Part shown: in pieces, positions 16,509-25,600 of the stretch | How the letters are laid out: every line of letters starts with the position of its first letter | Position numbering within the stretch: position 1 is the first letter of the stretch | DNA from: Microtetraspora niveoalba | Lineage (GTDB): Bacteria; Actinomycetota; Actinomycetes; Streptosporangiales; Streptosporangiaceae | DNA: 64,000 bases | Reading direction: 5' to 3' | NCBI RefSeq assembly: GCF_001570405.1 | Contig: NZ_BBYM01000019.1 | Coordinates: 188,323-252,322 of the forward strand | Made by a program: the position numbers and the translations under genes | The notes under the pieces: model-generated | Seen by the model: only the letters and a program-made list of their open reading frames with translations | What the model was told of the DNA's origin: nothing | Database searches by the model: none

Positions 16509-19500
16509 TTATCCGCCCAGGTCAGCGAGGAGCCTCCGGCTCTCCTCCGACCAGTGCCGCAGGCGCAGCCGTTCGTGCGCCTCCAGCGCGCGCCGGGCGT
16601 GGCGCAGGGCCGCGTCGCGGTCGCCCGTCGCCGCGGCCAGCCGGGCCAGTGCCTGGTGGATGGACCCCCAGCCCGCGGTCCCGCTGCCGTTCACCGCCAG
16701 CCGGTCCGCGTACGGCAGCAGCAGACCGTACAGCCACGCCGGGTCCGGGACGCCCAGCTCCACACTCACGTACGACCAGACGACGGCGGCGAACTCGCCC
16801 GACCAGTCGTCGGGGACGGGGGTCCCCCACCGCGTGATCAGGCTCGCGGCGAGGTCGCGGTCGCCCGCGTCGAGTGCCGCGAGAACGGCCATGGGGCGCA
16901 GCGGCTCCATGTGCGGCTCCGCCGCCCCATTGATCATGTCGTCGAGGATCTCGGCGACCCGCCCCTGACCCCGTCGACAGGTGTAGAGCACGGACAGCCG
17001 CACGTAGTTCAGTCCCCAGATCGTGCCGGCGCCGAAGATCCGGTGCATCTCGTCGACCAGGCGCTCGGCCTCGCTCCACCGGCCCTCCAGGGTCAGCCGC
17101 GCCGCCTCGGCGACCCGCACCATCGCGGTCAGCTCGGAGCTGCGGACCTCGCGCAGCAGGCGTTCGGCGCGCGCCAGGTCGCGATCCCATTCGGCCAGCT
17201 CGCCCATCCTGAACATGCAGTGCAGCCGCTGGATCCGGGCGACGAGCTCGGCGCTGGCGGGGAGCCGGGGCACCGCGAGCATCTCCTCGACGGCGCGCAG
17301 GCGCTCGTGCTCGCGCGCGGGCACCCAGGCCGCGATCAGGTAGTTGTTGAGGACCTGGAGGAGCAGCGCGGGGTCCCCCACCCGCCGGGCGATCTCCACG
17401 GCCTCCGCGGCCATCGCCTCGCCCTCGGCCCGCCGGGGCCCGTAGTTCAGCTCGATGCCGAGCGTGCCGAGCAGCGCGGCCCGGTGCGCGTCGTCCAGCG
17501 GGCCGGCCAGCAGGTCCTCGAGCAGGGCGACCGCCCGTTCGTCGACCACGCCGTACGGGCGCCAGTTCCAGACGCTGAGCGTGCCGAACACCGTCACGGC
17601 GTCCACCAGCACGGCCCGGTCCCCCTGGCCCGCCGCCACCTCCACGGCCTCCTCTATGGCGGCGCGGGCGCGTACGGTGTCGCCGATGTCCCGGCGCGCG
17701 CGGCCCAGCTCGACCAGCAGCCGGCATCGCCGGCCCGGGTCCCCCTGCCCGAGCGCGAGCAGCGCCTTCTCCCAGAGCTCGACCGCCTCGTCGTAGGCGC
17801 GCTGCGCGGTCGCCTGCCGGGCGGCGGCCGCGGCGTACTCCACGGCCTTGCCGGCTCCGCCGATCCGCGCGGCCATGGCGAAATGGTGGGCGAGGATCGG
17901 CAGGCGGGCCGCGCCGCCCCCGACCGGCAGGGATTCCAGCGCCTCGCCGGCCCGCAGGTGGAGGCGGGCCTTCTCCAGGCGGCCCAGCCCCGCGTAGAGG
18001 GCGTCCCTGACCAGTACGTGGGAGAAGCGGTAGTCGACCCCGTCCGGGGTCTCCGCCAGCAGCCCGGTGGCCACGGCGGGTTCGAGCCGGGCCATCACCT
18101 CCTCGGCGGGGACGCCGGTGAACGCCTCGAGCACGTCGAGGGTGACGTCACGGCCGAGGACGGCGGCGGAGCCGAGCAGTTCCCGCGTGGAGTCCGGCAG
18201 CCGGGCGACCCTCCGGCCGATCACCTCGCGGACGCCCTCGGGCACGCCGAGCGCCGCCGCGTCGATCCGGTGTTCGCTGCCCAGCAGCCGGATCAGCTCC
18301 CGTAGATAGAACGGGTTGCCGCCGGTGCGCCGGTAGAGGACGCGCGCGAACGCGGGGTCCACGAGGTCGTCGCGGCTCGCCAGGAACGCCTGGACGTCCT
18401 CCTGGGTGAACGGGGGAAGCGTCATGCGTTCGGTCCCGGGGTCGCGGGCCAGCGCGGCGAGCGTCTCGCTGAGCTGCTCCGGGTCGGCGCCCGGCTCCGG
18501 CCGGAGCGTGGCCAGGACGAGCGCGGCCCCGCGGCCCAGCCGGCCCGCCATGTAGCCGAGCAGCCGCAGCGACGAGGTGTCCGCCGCGTGCAGGTCGTCG
18601 AGCACGACGAGGGTGGGGCCGTCCGCCGCGGTGAGCGCCGCGACCACCTGCTCGTACAGCTCGAAGAGGGCGGCGCCCGGATCGGCGGGGCCGTCCGTCC
18701 TCTCTCCCGCCAGGATCCCGGCGGCCCGCTCTCCCCTCTCGCCGAGCGCGCGCAGCGCCTGCAGCCAGGGCCAGAACGGCAGCGCGACGTGGTCCTCGAC
18801 GCAGCGCCCCCAGACGACGGAGATCCCCCGGGCCTCGGCCTCCTCCGCGGCGGACTGCGCGAAGCGGGTCTTGCCGATGCCCGCCTCGCCGGTCACCAGG
18901 ACGACCCCGCCCCGGCCGCGCCGTACGTCCGCGAGACGGTCGGCGACGCGGCCCAGGTGGCTCGCCCGCGCGATGAGCGGCTCCGGCCGCGGGCGCGGTG
19001 TCCGGGACGCGGCGGCCGGGGCCGGGGCGTGCGGGAGCGGCGGGTCGAGCGGCGCGGACTCCCCGGGGACCGAGCCCTCGCCGGGCGGCGCGGGCAGGTG
19101 TGGCGTCGGGGAGTGGTCGAGGGACGCGGACTGGTCGAACACCGCCCGTTCGATCCGCCGCAGCTCCGGGCCGGGTTCGATGCCCAGCTCGCCGGAGAGC
19201 CGCGCGCGGACCCGCCGGAGCGCGCCCAGGGCGTCGGCCTGCCGTCCCGATCGGTAGAGGGCGAGGACGAGAAGCCCCCAGGATCGTTCGCGGTACGGGT
19301 GGGCCTCCACCATGCGTTCGAGGTCGGCGACGCATGATCCGCTGTCGCCCAGGGCGAGCCTGGCCTCGAACCGGTCCTCCGCGGCCAGGGCCCGCTGCTC
19401 GGCGAGGGCGGCGATCACCGGCTGGGCGAACCCCTGGTCCGCGAACTCCGCCAGCGGCTCACCCCGCCAGATGCCGAGCGCCCGGTCCAGCGTCTCGAGT

Positions 19501-19889
19501 GCCGCGGCGTACCGGCGCTCGGCGGTCGCCCGGCGGCCTTCCTCGGCCCACGAGGTGAAGCAGGAGAGGTCGACCTGCCGGGGCGCGACGGCCAGCATGT
19601 AGCCGGGCTCGCGCGTCAGCAGGACCGTGGGCGGCGTCCGGGGCGCGCGACCGGGTTCGAGGATCCGCCGGAGATGCGAGATGTACGCCTGGAGCGTTCC
19701 CGTGGCACTCGACGGCGCCTCATCGGCCCAGATCTCATCGATCAGCCGGTCGAGCGAGACGATCCGCCCGGGTTCGAGCGCGAGCAGGGCGAGGACGGCG
19801 CGCTGTTTTCGCGACCCCAGATCCAAGCGCCCGCCGTCTTCGGAGACCACCTCCAAGTGCCCGAAAAGCCGGAAGAACAAGCTGTTCAT
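16509..19889 (-). CDS. AfsR/SARP-type transcriptional regulator with AAA ATPase and TPR-like C-terminus
   Basis: A 1126-residue regulator. Residues about 1-95 are an OmpR-like winged helix (LGSRKQRAVLALLAL), about 100-250 the bacterial transcriptional activation domain (GEPLAEFADQGFAQP, ELGIEPGPELRRIERAV), about 315-500 a STAND/AAA ATPase with Walker A GEAGIGKTR and Walker B LVVLDDLHAAD, and the rest a helical repeat region. Such giant SARPs activate nearby genes, often for specialised metabolism, and may sense a ligand or partner through the repeats. GGGA seven bases upstream supports the ATG at 19889. It diverges from the flavin oxidase gene at 20066, the most likely local target. Confidence 0.9.
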   Translation of the reverse strand: MNSLFFRLFGHLEVVSEDGGRLDLGSRKQRAVLALLALEPGRIVSLDRLIDEIWADEAPSSATGTLQAYISHLRRILEPGRAPRTPPTVLLTREPGYMLAVAPRQVDLSCFTSWAEEGRRATAERRYAAALETLDRALGIWRGEPLAEFADQGFAQPVIAALAEQRALAAEDRFEARLALGDSGSCVADLERMVEAHPYRERSWGLLVLALYRSGRQADALGALRRVRARLSGELGIEPGPELRRIERAVFDQSASLDHSPTPHLPAPPGEGSVPGESAPLDPPLPHAPAPAAASRTPRPRPEPLIARASHLGRVADRLADVRRGRGGVVLVTGEAGIGKTRFAQSAAEEAEARGISVVWGRCVEDHVALPFWPWLQALRALGERGERAAGILAGERTDGPADPGAALFELYEQVVAALTAADGPTLVVLDDLHAADTSSLRLLGYMAGRLGRGAALVLATLRPEPGADPEQLSETLAALARDPGTERMTLPPFTQEDVQAFLASRDDLVDPAFARVLYRRTGGNPFYLRELIRLLGSEHRIDAAALGVPEGVREVIGRRVARLPDSTRELLGSAAVLGRDVTLDVLEAFTGVPAEEVMARLEPAVATGLLAETPDGVDYRFSHVLVRDALYAGLGRLEKARLHLRAGEALESLPVGGGAARLPILAHHFAMAARIGGAGKAVEYAAAAARQATAQRAYDEAVELWEKALLALGQGDPGRRCRLLVELGRARRDIGDTVRARAAIEEAVEVAAGQGDRAVLVDAVTVFGTLSVWNWRPYGVVDERAVALLEDLLAGPLDDAHRAALLGTLGIELNYGPRRAEGEAMAAEAVEIARRVGDPALLLQVLNNYLIAAWVPAREHERLRAVEEMLAVPRLPASAELVARIQRLHCMFRMGELAEWDRDLARAERLLREVRSSELTAMVRVAEAARLTLEGRWSEAERLVDEMHRIFGAGTIWGLNYVRLSVLYTCRRGQGRVAEILDDMINGAAEPHMEPLRPMAVLAALDAGDRDLAASLITRWGTPVPDDWSGEFAAVVWSYVSVELGVPDPAWLYGLLLPYADRLAVNGSGTAGWGSIHQALARLAAATGDRDAALRHARRALEAHERLRLRHWSEESRRLLADLGG

Positions 19890-20065
19890 GACGTTCCCAT
19901 CTCATTCGGCCACGCAAGCGTAAAGCCTCGCCGGTGAAGGCGCACAACCCCTTGTTTGAAGGTGACTTGCGGAGTCTGTAATTCGCGTCCAGGAATGCCG
20001 CAAAGGCCGGGCCGCACCCTCGATCAGGACATCCCCACATGGCATGAGAGAGGGCAGCAGACGAC

Positions 20066-21454
20066 ATGAGCGACATGCGTAAGCACACGGACGGCGGGGC
20101 GACCGCCCTGGGACACGACCTCCGGCGTTCGGTGCGCGGCCGGGTTCTGGTCAGGGGCGACGAGGGCTTCGACGCCGCGCGCGCTCCGTGGGACCCCGCC
20201 GTCGAGCAGAACGTGCTCGCCGTGGTGGAGGCCGAGGACGCCGCGGACGTCGCCGCCGTCACGGCCGTCGCGCGGCTCGCCGGCGTCGGCGTGGCCGCCC
20301 AGGCGTACGGCCACGGGCCCGCCGCGTTCGAGGGGGCGATCCTGCTCAGGACGGGCCGGATGCGCGGCGTCCAGGTGGACGCCGGGGCGGGGACGGCCCT
20401 CGTCGAGGCGGGCGCCCGGTGGGCCGACGTCCTGCCGGTCGCCGGCAAGCACGGGCTCACCGGCATGGCGGGCAGCTCCCCCGTCGTGAGCGCGACCGGC
20501 TTCACGCTCGGCGGAGGGCTGAGCTGGTTCGGCCGCGCGTACGGCTTCGCGGCCGACGCCGTACGGGCCTTCGAGGTGGTGGACGCCGACGGCGGACGCG
20601 GCCGGGTGACGGCGGCCTCCGACCCGGACCTGTTCTGGGCGCTGCGCGGCGGGGGCGGCGACTTCGCGCTGGTGACCGCCATGGAGATCGACCTGCGCCC
20701 CGCGCCCTCCCTGTACGGCGGGCGCCTCGTGTGGCCCGCGTCCTGTGCCCGGGAGGTGCTGGACGCCTACCGCTCGGTCACCGCGAAGGCCCCGGACGAG
20801 CTGAGCGTGTGGTTCCACCTGCTGCAGTTCCCGCCCTTCCCGGGCGTGCCCGAGCCGCTGCGCGGGCTCTCGGCGGTGACCGTGGAGGCGGCCTTCCTCG
20901 GCGAGCCCGAGGAGGGACGCGCGCTGCTGCGCGAGTTCGAGACCGTCTCCGGCGCGATCCTCGACACCCGGGGCCGCCTGGAGGTGGCCGATCTCGGCAC
21001 GATCTGCGCCGAGCCGACGGACCCCACCCCGTCCCTGCTCCGCGCCGAGCTGCTGACGGCGCTCGACGACGACGCGGCCGCGGCGCTGCTGGCGTCGTCG
21101 GGTCCGGGCACGGTCGCCCCGCTGGCGTACGTGCAGCTCCGGCATCTCGGCGGCGCGCTGGCGCGGCCGGCGGAGAACGGCGGGGCCTGCGGCCACATCG
21201 AGGAGCCGTACCTGCTCGGGATGCTGGGCGTGCCCGGCTCCCCCGAGGAGACGGCGGCGATCGCGGACCGGCAGGCGTCGATCGCGCGGGCGCTGACCCC
21301 GTACACGAGCGGGCGCAAGCCGTTCACGTTCCTGGGACATGGGGAGGGCGCGGCGGCCGCGTTCCCCGGCGACGTGCTGGCGAGGCTGCGGGACCTCAAG
21401 CGCGACCGCGACCCGATGGGCGTGATCCGGGCCAACCATCCCGTCCTGGGCTGA
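20066..21454 (+). CDS. FAD-linked oxidase (berberine bridge enzyme-like, VAO family)
   Basis: A 462-residue flavoprotein: N-terminal FAD-binding PCMH domain (about 45-215) and C-terminal BBE motif (about 410-455, DVLARLRDLKRDRDPMG). H83 in AYGHGPA sits where the family attaches FAD. The second attachment point, normally a Cys in the GLCP-type loop before the conserved GGG, is replaced by serines (GMAGSSPVVSATGFTLGGG, 133-151), so flavin linkage should be single. Such enzymes oxidise sugars, alkaloids or polyketides; the substrate is unknown. It diverges from the giant SARP gene and stands alone, so it may be that regulator's target. Confidence 0.85.
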   Translation: MSDMRKHTDGGATALGHDLRRSVRGRVLVRGDEGFDAARAPWDPAVEQNVLAVVEAEDAADVAAVTAVARLAGVGVAAQAYGHGPAAFEGAILLRTGRMRGVQVDAGAGTALVEAGARWADVLPVAGKHGLTGMAGSSPVVSATGFTLGGGLSWFGRAYGFAADAVRAFEVVDADGGRGRVTAASDPDLFWALRGGGGDFALVTAMEIDLRPAPSLYGGRLVWPASCAREVLDAYRSVTAKAPDELSVWFHLLQFPPFPGVPEPLRGLSAVTVEAAFLGEPEEGRALLREFETVSGAILDTRGRLEVADLGTICAEPTDPTPSLLRAELLTALDDDAAAALLASSGPGTVAPLAYVQLRHLGGALARPAENGGACGHIEEPYLLGMLGVPGSPEETAAIADRQASIARALTPYTSGRKPFTFLGHGEGAAAAFPGDVLARLRDLKRDRDPMGVIRANHPVLG

Positions 21455-21467
21455 GGTCCCCGCGTGT

Positions 21468-21499
21468 GTCCGGCCGTGTCCCCCTCCGCACGGCCGGAC
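21468..21499. terminator. Perfect 11-bp stem-loop between convergent genes
   Basis: GTCCGGCCGTG (21468-21478) pairs exactly with CACGGCCGGAC (21489-21499) around a 10-base loop. It lies between the oxidase gene and the convergent lipoprotein gene, as expected of a shared terminator. Confidence 0.65.
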
Positions 21500-21501
21500 G
21501 G

Positions 21502-22179
21502 TCAGAGCTTGAGCACGTTGACGGCGCCCACGCCGCTCGTGAGGCGGACCTTCCGGGACGCGGAGGGGTCGTGGTCGACGTCGATCTTCCGTTCGCCGAG
21601 GGCGGTCTCCGCGGTCACGTCGTAGCTCTCGGCCGGGAGCCAGACCGTGGTCCCGCCGGTGCCGGCCTCCGCTCTGACGTCGTCGGGCGCCGTGGCGAAC
21701 TTCAGCTTCACCTCACCCGTGCCGGTCTCCACCGAGACCTTCCGGCTGGCGAGACCGGTCGCGTCGACGTCGCCCGTTCCGGTGGAGAGATCCAGCGGGC
21801 CGCCGAGCGAGCGGAGCGTGATGTCGCCCGCGCCTGTGTCGATCTTCACGTCCAGCCCGCGCGGCACCTCGACGCGGTAGTCGATCCCGCACCTGTTGCA
21901 GTCGTATTCGAGGGTCAGCGTGTCGCCGTTCACCCGGTGCCCGTCGCGGGGCTTGTCGCCCTTCCAGCCCAGCGTCTCGGTGACGCGGATGCCGGGTGTG
22001 TCGGACGCGTTCACCGTCACATCGCCGACCCCGGTCCGCACGATCAGTGCGGCGACTTTCTCGCCGACCTCGTACGTCAGGACGTCGCGCTCGCCGCCGG
22101 TGAAGCGTATGTCACAGGCGGCGACGGTGAGGCCGAGACCGAGCGCGAGTCCCAGGACGGCGAAGCTCTTCCTTCTCAT
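21502..22179 (-). CDS. Putative lipoprotein with DUF4097-like beta-repeat domain
   Basis: A 225-residue protein with an N-terminal signal and lipobox ending at C22 (LTVAAC), so it is probably a surface lipoprotein. The rest is a run of short beta-strand repeats such as IDTGAGDITL, LSTGTGDVDA, VETGTGEVKL and AEAGTGGTTV, the pattern of DUF4097/toast-rack adhesin-like domains. Two nearby cysteines in DCNRCG could form a disulfide. The function is unknown. The ATG at 22179 is chosen; a GTG two codons upstream is possible. It is divergent from malate synthase. Confidence 0.75.
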   Translation of the reverse strand: MRRKSFAVLGLALGLGLTVAACDIRFTGGERDVLTYEVGEKVAALIVRTGVGDVTVNASDTPGIRVTETLGWKGDKPRDGHRVNGDTLTLEYDCNRCGIDYRVEVPRGLDVKIDTGAGDITLRSLGGPLDLSTGTGDVDATGLASRKVSVETGTGEVKLKFATAPDDVRAEAGTGGTTVWLPAESYDVTAETALGERKIDVDHDPSASRKVRLTSGVGAVNVLKL

Positions 22180-22255
22180 GCCCACGATTTTGCCGGGAGC
22201 GGGGCGGCCGCCCATCGGGGAATCCCCCTGCCCGCCCCTGAGAGCACCCCCGACA

Positions 22256-22285
22256 TTGACCTTGCTCGCCCCCGGAGAGTACGGT
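22256..22285 (+). promoter_or_regulatory. Candidate promoter of malate synthase
   Basis: TTGACC (22256-22261) and TACGGT (22280-22285) are separated by 18 bp, a reasonable match to a housekeeping sigma promoter. They lie about 70 bp before the malate synthase ATG. Confidence 0.5.
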
Positions 22286-22309
22286 TTCAATTCCACAATC
22301 CAGAACTTG

Positions 22310-22327
22310 TTTTCCGCATCATGGAAG
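22310..22327 (+). promoter_or_regulatory. Candidate IclR-type operator before malate synthase
   Basis: TTTTCC-GCATCAT-GGAAG forms an inverted repeat just downstream of the candidate promoter, and a further GGAAA half-site lies near 22338-22342. TTTCC/GGAAA dyads resemble known operators of IclR-family regulators. An IclR gene closes this gene cluster at 28207. Confidence 0.4.
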
Positions 22328-22351
22328 TAAACCGCGTGGAAAGGGAGCCCG

Positions 22352-23938
22352 ATGGAAGGCGTTGAGATCAGGGGTCCGCTGCTGGACCGGTTCGACGAGA
22401 TCCTCACGACCGAGGCCCTCGGCTTCGTCGCTACCCTCCAGCGGGAGTTCGACGCCCGCCGCCGGGAGCTGCTCGACGCGCGGCGAGCCCGCCAGGCGGA
22501 GCTGTCCGCCGGGGGGACGCTCGGCTTCCTCCCCGAGACCCGGGACGTCCGCGAGTCGGAGTGGCGGGTCGCGCCCCCGGCCCCCGGCCTGGAGGACCGC
22601 CGGGTCGAGATCACCGGACCGGTCGACCGCAAGATGACGATCAACGCGCTGAACTCGGGGGCCAAGGTGTGGCTCGCCGACTTCGAGGACGCCAACGCCC
22701 CGACCTGGGAGAACACCGTCAACGGGCAGCTCAACCTGCGGGCCGCCCTCGACCGCGAGATCGACTTCTCCACCGGAGGCAAGACGTACGCGCTGCGACC
22801 GGACGCGGAGCTGGCCACGATCGTGGTCCGCCCGCGCGGCTGGCACCTGCCCGAGAAGCACGTCCTGGTGGACGGCGAGGAGGTGTCGGCGTCGCTCCTC
22901 GACTTCGGCCTGTACTTCTTCCACTGCGCCGAGCGGCAGATCGCCAAGGGGCGTGGGCCGTACTTCTACCTGCCGAAGATGGAGTCGCACCTGGAGGCCC
23001 GGCTCTGGAACGACGTGTTCGTCCGGGCCCAGGAGCTGCGCGGCATCCCGCGCGGGACGATCCGGGCGACCGTGCTGATCGAGACCTATCCGGCGGCGTT
23101 CGAGATGGAGGAGATCCTCTACGAGCTGCGCGAGCACTCCGCCGGCCTGAACGCGGGCCGGTGGGACTACCTGTTCAGCGTCATCAAGAAGTTCCGGACG
23201 CGGGGCCGGGAGTTCCTGCTCCCCGAGCGCAACGCGGTCACGATGACGGCGCCGTTCATGCGCGCCTACACCGAGTTGCTGGTCCGCACCTGCCACAAGC
23301 GGGGGGCGCACGCCATCGGCGGCATGGCCGCGTTCATCCCGTCGCGTCGCGACCCCGAGGTGAACAAGGTGGCACTGGAGAAGGTGCGCGCCGACAAGAC
23401 CCGCGAGTCCGGTGACGGCTTCGACGGGTCCTGGGTCGCCCACCCCGACCTGGTGCCGGTCTGCCGGGAGGTCTTCGACGGCGTGCTCGGCGACCGCCCG
23501 AACCAGCTCGACCGGCTGCGCGAGGACGTGCGGGTCACCGCCGACGACCTGCTGTCGGTCTCCAAGACGCCGGGCGAGATCACCGAGGCGGGGCTGCGCA
23601 ACAACGTGGACGTCGCCCTGCGGTACCTGGCCGCCTGGATGGGCGGGCTCGGCGCGGTCGCGATCCACAACCTGATGGAGGACGCCGCGACCGCCGAGAT
23701 CTCCCGCTCGCAGATCTGGCAGTGGATCCACAACCACATCGAGCTCGCCGACACCGGCGCCGTCGTGACGCGCGAGCTGGTCGAGCGCATCATCGGCGAG
23801 GAGCTGGACAAGATCGCCGCCGAGCCCGGATACGACGAGAAGCTGTACGCCGAGGCGACCGCCCTGTTCAAGGAGGTCGCGCTCGACGACGACTTCGCCG
23901 AGTTCCTCACCCTGCCCGCGTACGCGCGGCTGCCGTGA
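22352..23938 (+). CDS. aceB: Malate synthase A
   Basis: A 528-residue enzyme of the usual malate synthase A length. Conserved stretches include [69 protein letters not shown] and [20 protein letters not shown]. It condenses glyoxylate with acetyl-CoA to malate. GGGAG about six bases upstream supports the ATG at 22352. Isocitrate lyase is not nearby; glycolate oxidase genes follow instead, so glyoxylate from glycolate (or from purine breakdown) is the likely substrate source. A strong terminator follows. Confidence 0.95.
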   Translation: MEGVEIRGPLLDRFDEILTTEALGFVATLQREFDARRRELLDARRARQAELSAGGTLGFLPETRDVRESEWRVAPPAPGLEDRRVEITGPVDRKMTINALNSGAKVWLADFEDANAPTWENTVNGQLNLRAALDREIDFSTGGKTYALRPDAELATIVVRPRGWHLPEKHVLVDGEEVSASLLDFGLYFFHCAERQIAKGRGPYFYLPKMESHLEARLWNDVFVRAQELRGIPRGTIRATVLIETYPAAFEMEEILYELREHSAGLNAGRWDYLFSVIKKFRTRGREFLLPERNAVTMTAPFMRAYTELLVRTCHKRGAHAIGGMAAFIPSRRDPEVNKVALEKVRADKTRESGDGFDGSWVAHPDLVPVCREVFDGVLGDRPNQLDRLREDVRVTADDLLSVSKTPGEITEAGLRNNVDVALRYLAAWMGGLGAVAIHNLMEDAATAEISRSQIWQWIHNHIELADTGAVVTRELVERIIGEELDKIAAEPGYDEKLYAEATALFKEVALDDDFAEFLTLPAYARLP

Positions 23939-23970
23939 CATCCGGACGCCGGGCGTCCACCGGGTGACGC

Positions 23971-24026
23971 GCGGCCCTCGTTCCGGCGTCCGACGTGGAG
24001 CGGTCGCACGCCGGAACGAGGGCCGC
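23971..24026 (+). terminator. Strong terminator stem after malate synthase
   Basis: A perfect 19-bp stem: GCGGCCCTCGTTCCGGCGT (23971-23989) with its complement (24008-24026) around an 18-base loop. It separates malate synthase from glcD, so the two are probably separate transcripts. A second small hairpin (CCCCTCCC/GGGAGGGG) lies near 24080-24100, just ahead of glcD. Confidence 0.7.
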
Positions 24027-24142
24027 TCGCCCCTGGCGGTGTCCGGTTCGCGGTGATGGGATGGATTGCTGACACCCTCCCCTCCCCTCGTGGGAGGGGC
24101 CGCTCCCCCGAAGGCGCACGTCTCGACGCCCAAGGAGTTCCG

Positions 24143-25600
24143 ATGAGCGATGCCGTCCTCGACCGGCTGGCGGTCCTGTTCGGGGAGCTGCTGCCCGCCG
24201 GCGCGGTGATCACCGATCCCGTACGGCTGCGGACCTACGAATGCGACGGATTGACCTACCACCGGGCGATGCCGGGGATCGTCGTCATCCCCGACACCGC
24301 CGAGCAGATCTCCGCCGTGGTCCGGCTGTGCGGCGAGTACGGCGTGCCGTTCGTGGCGCGCGGGTCGGGCACCGGGCTGTCGGGAGGCGCGCTCCCCCGC
24401 ACCGACGGCGTCCTGATCGTCACGTCCCGGATGCGGCGCGTCCTGGAGATCGACCTGCCGAACCGGCGGGCCGTCGTCGAGCCGGGGGTGACCAACCTGG
24501 CGATCACCGAGGCGGTCCGCGACCGGGGCTACTACTACGCGCCCGACCCGTCCAGCCAGCAGGTCTGCTCGATCGGCGGCAACGTCGCCGAGAACTCGGG
24601 CGGCGCCCACTGCCTGAAGTACGGCTTCACCGTCAACCACGTCCTCGGCCTGGAGGTCGTCACCCCGGACGGCGAGATCGTCGAGCTGTCGGCGCACGAC
24701 CCGGGTTATGACCTGCTCGGCGCCTTCGTCGGCTCCGAGGGCACGCTCGGCATCGCCACCAAGATCACCGTACGGCTGTCGCGGGCGCCGGAGGCGGTCA
24801 CCACCCTGCTCGCGGCCTTCGGGAGCATCGAGGGAGGCGGCGAGGCGGTGTCCGCGATCATCGCGGCGGGCATCGTCCCTGCGGCCATCGAGATGATGGA
24901 CGCGCTGGCGATCGAGGCGGCCGAGGCCGCGGTCGGCTGCGCGTACCCGGCGGGCGCCGGGGCGGTGCTCATCGTGGAGCTGGACGGGCCGCGGGCCGAG
25001 GTGGCGCGGCAGTTCTCCGAGGTGGAGCGGATCTGCCGGGAGACCGGCGCGTTCGAGATCAGGGTCGCCGCGTCGGCCGAGGAGCGGGCCGCGATCTGGA
25101 AGGGACGCAAGTCCGCGTTCGCGGCGGTCGGCCGGATCAGCCCGGCGTACATCGTGCAGGACGGGGTGGTCCCGCGTACGGCGCTGCCGGAGGTGCTCGC
25201 GGGGATCGACCGGCTCCAGGAGGAGTACGGCATCCGCGTGGCCAACGTCTTCCACGCGGGCGACGGGAACCTGCACCCGCTGGTGCTGTTCGACGACGGG
25301 GTGCCCGGCCAGGGCGAGCGCGCCGAGGCGGTCAGCGGGCGGATCCTCGACCTCTGCATCGAGCACGGCGGATCGATCACCGGCGAGCACGGCGTCGGCA
25401 TCGACAAGTCCCGATATATGCCGAAAATGTTCACGGAGGAGGACCTGGACACGATGCAGCTCGTCCGCTGTGCCTTCGACCCCCGCGGCCTGTCCAATCC
25501 GGGCAAGGTCTTCCCGACCCCGCGACTGTGCGGAGAGGTGCCGGGCGTCCGCAAGGGAGTCCACCCCCTGGTCGAGTCGGGCCGGGCGGAGCAGTTCTGA
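24143..25600 (+). CDS. glcD: Glycolate oxidase FAD-linked subunit GlcD
   Basis: A 485-residue FAD-linked oxidase. The PCMH FAD domain carries ARGSGTGLSGGALP (about 74-87) and SSQQVCSIGGNVAENSGG; the C-terminal FAD-oxidase domain carries VFHAGDGNLHP and TGEHGVGIDKSRYMP. With GlcE and GlcF it oxidises glycolate (or D-lactate) to the 2-oxo acid at the membrane. AGGAG six bases upstream fixes the ATG at 24143 rather than upstream in-frame codons. Its stop overlaps the glcE start by one base (TGATG). Confidence 0.92.
   Translation: MSDAVLDRLAVLFGELLPAGAVITDPVRLRTYECDGLTYHRAMPGIVVIPDTAEQISAVVRLCGEYGVPFVARGSGTGLSGGALPRTDGVLIVTSRMRRVLEIDLPNRRAVVEPGVTNLAITEAVRDRGYYYAPDPSSQQVCSIGGNVAENSGGAHCLKYGFTVNHVLGLEVVTPDGEIVELSAHDPGYDLLGAFVGSEGTLGIATKITVRLSRAPEAVTTLLAAFGSIEGGGEAVSAIIAAGIVPAAIEMMDALAIEAAEAAVGCAYPAGAGAVLIVELDGPRAEVARQFSEVERICRETGAFEIRVAASAEERAAIWKGRKSAFAAVGRISPAYIVQDGVVPRTALPEVLAGIDRLQEEYGIRVANVFHAGDGNLHPLVLFDDGVPGQGERAEAVSGRILDLCIEHGGSITGEHGVGIDKSRYMPKMFTEEDLDTMQLVRCAFDPRGLSNPGKVFPTPRLCGEVPGVRKGVHPLVESGRAEQF

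Noticed and set aside
22319-25564. A 1081-residue minus-strand open frame opposite malate synthase and glcD
   Set aside because: Composition is that of an antisense shadow; both plus-strand genes are firmly identified.
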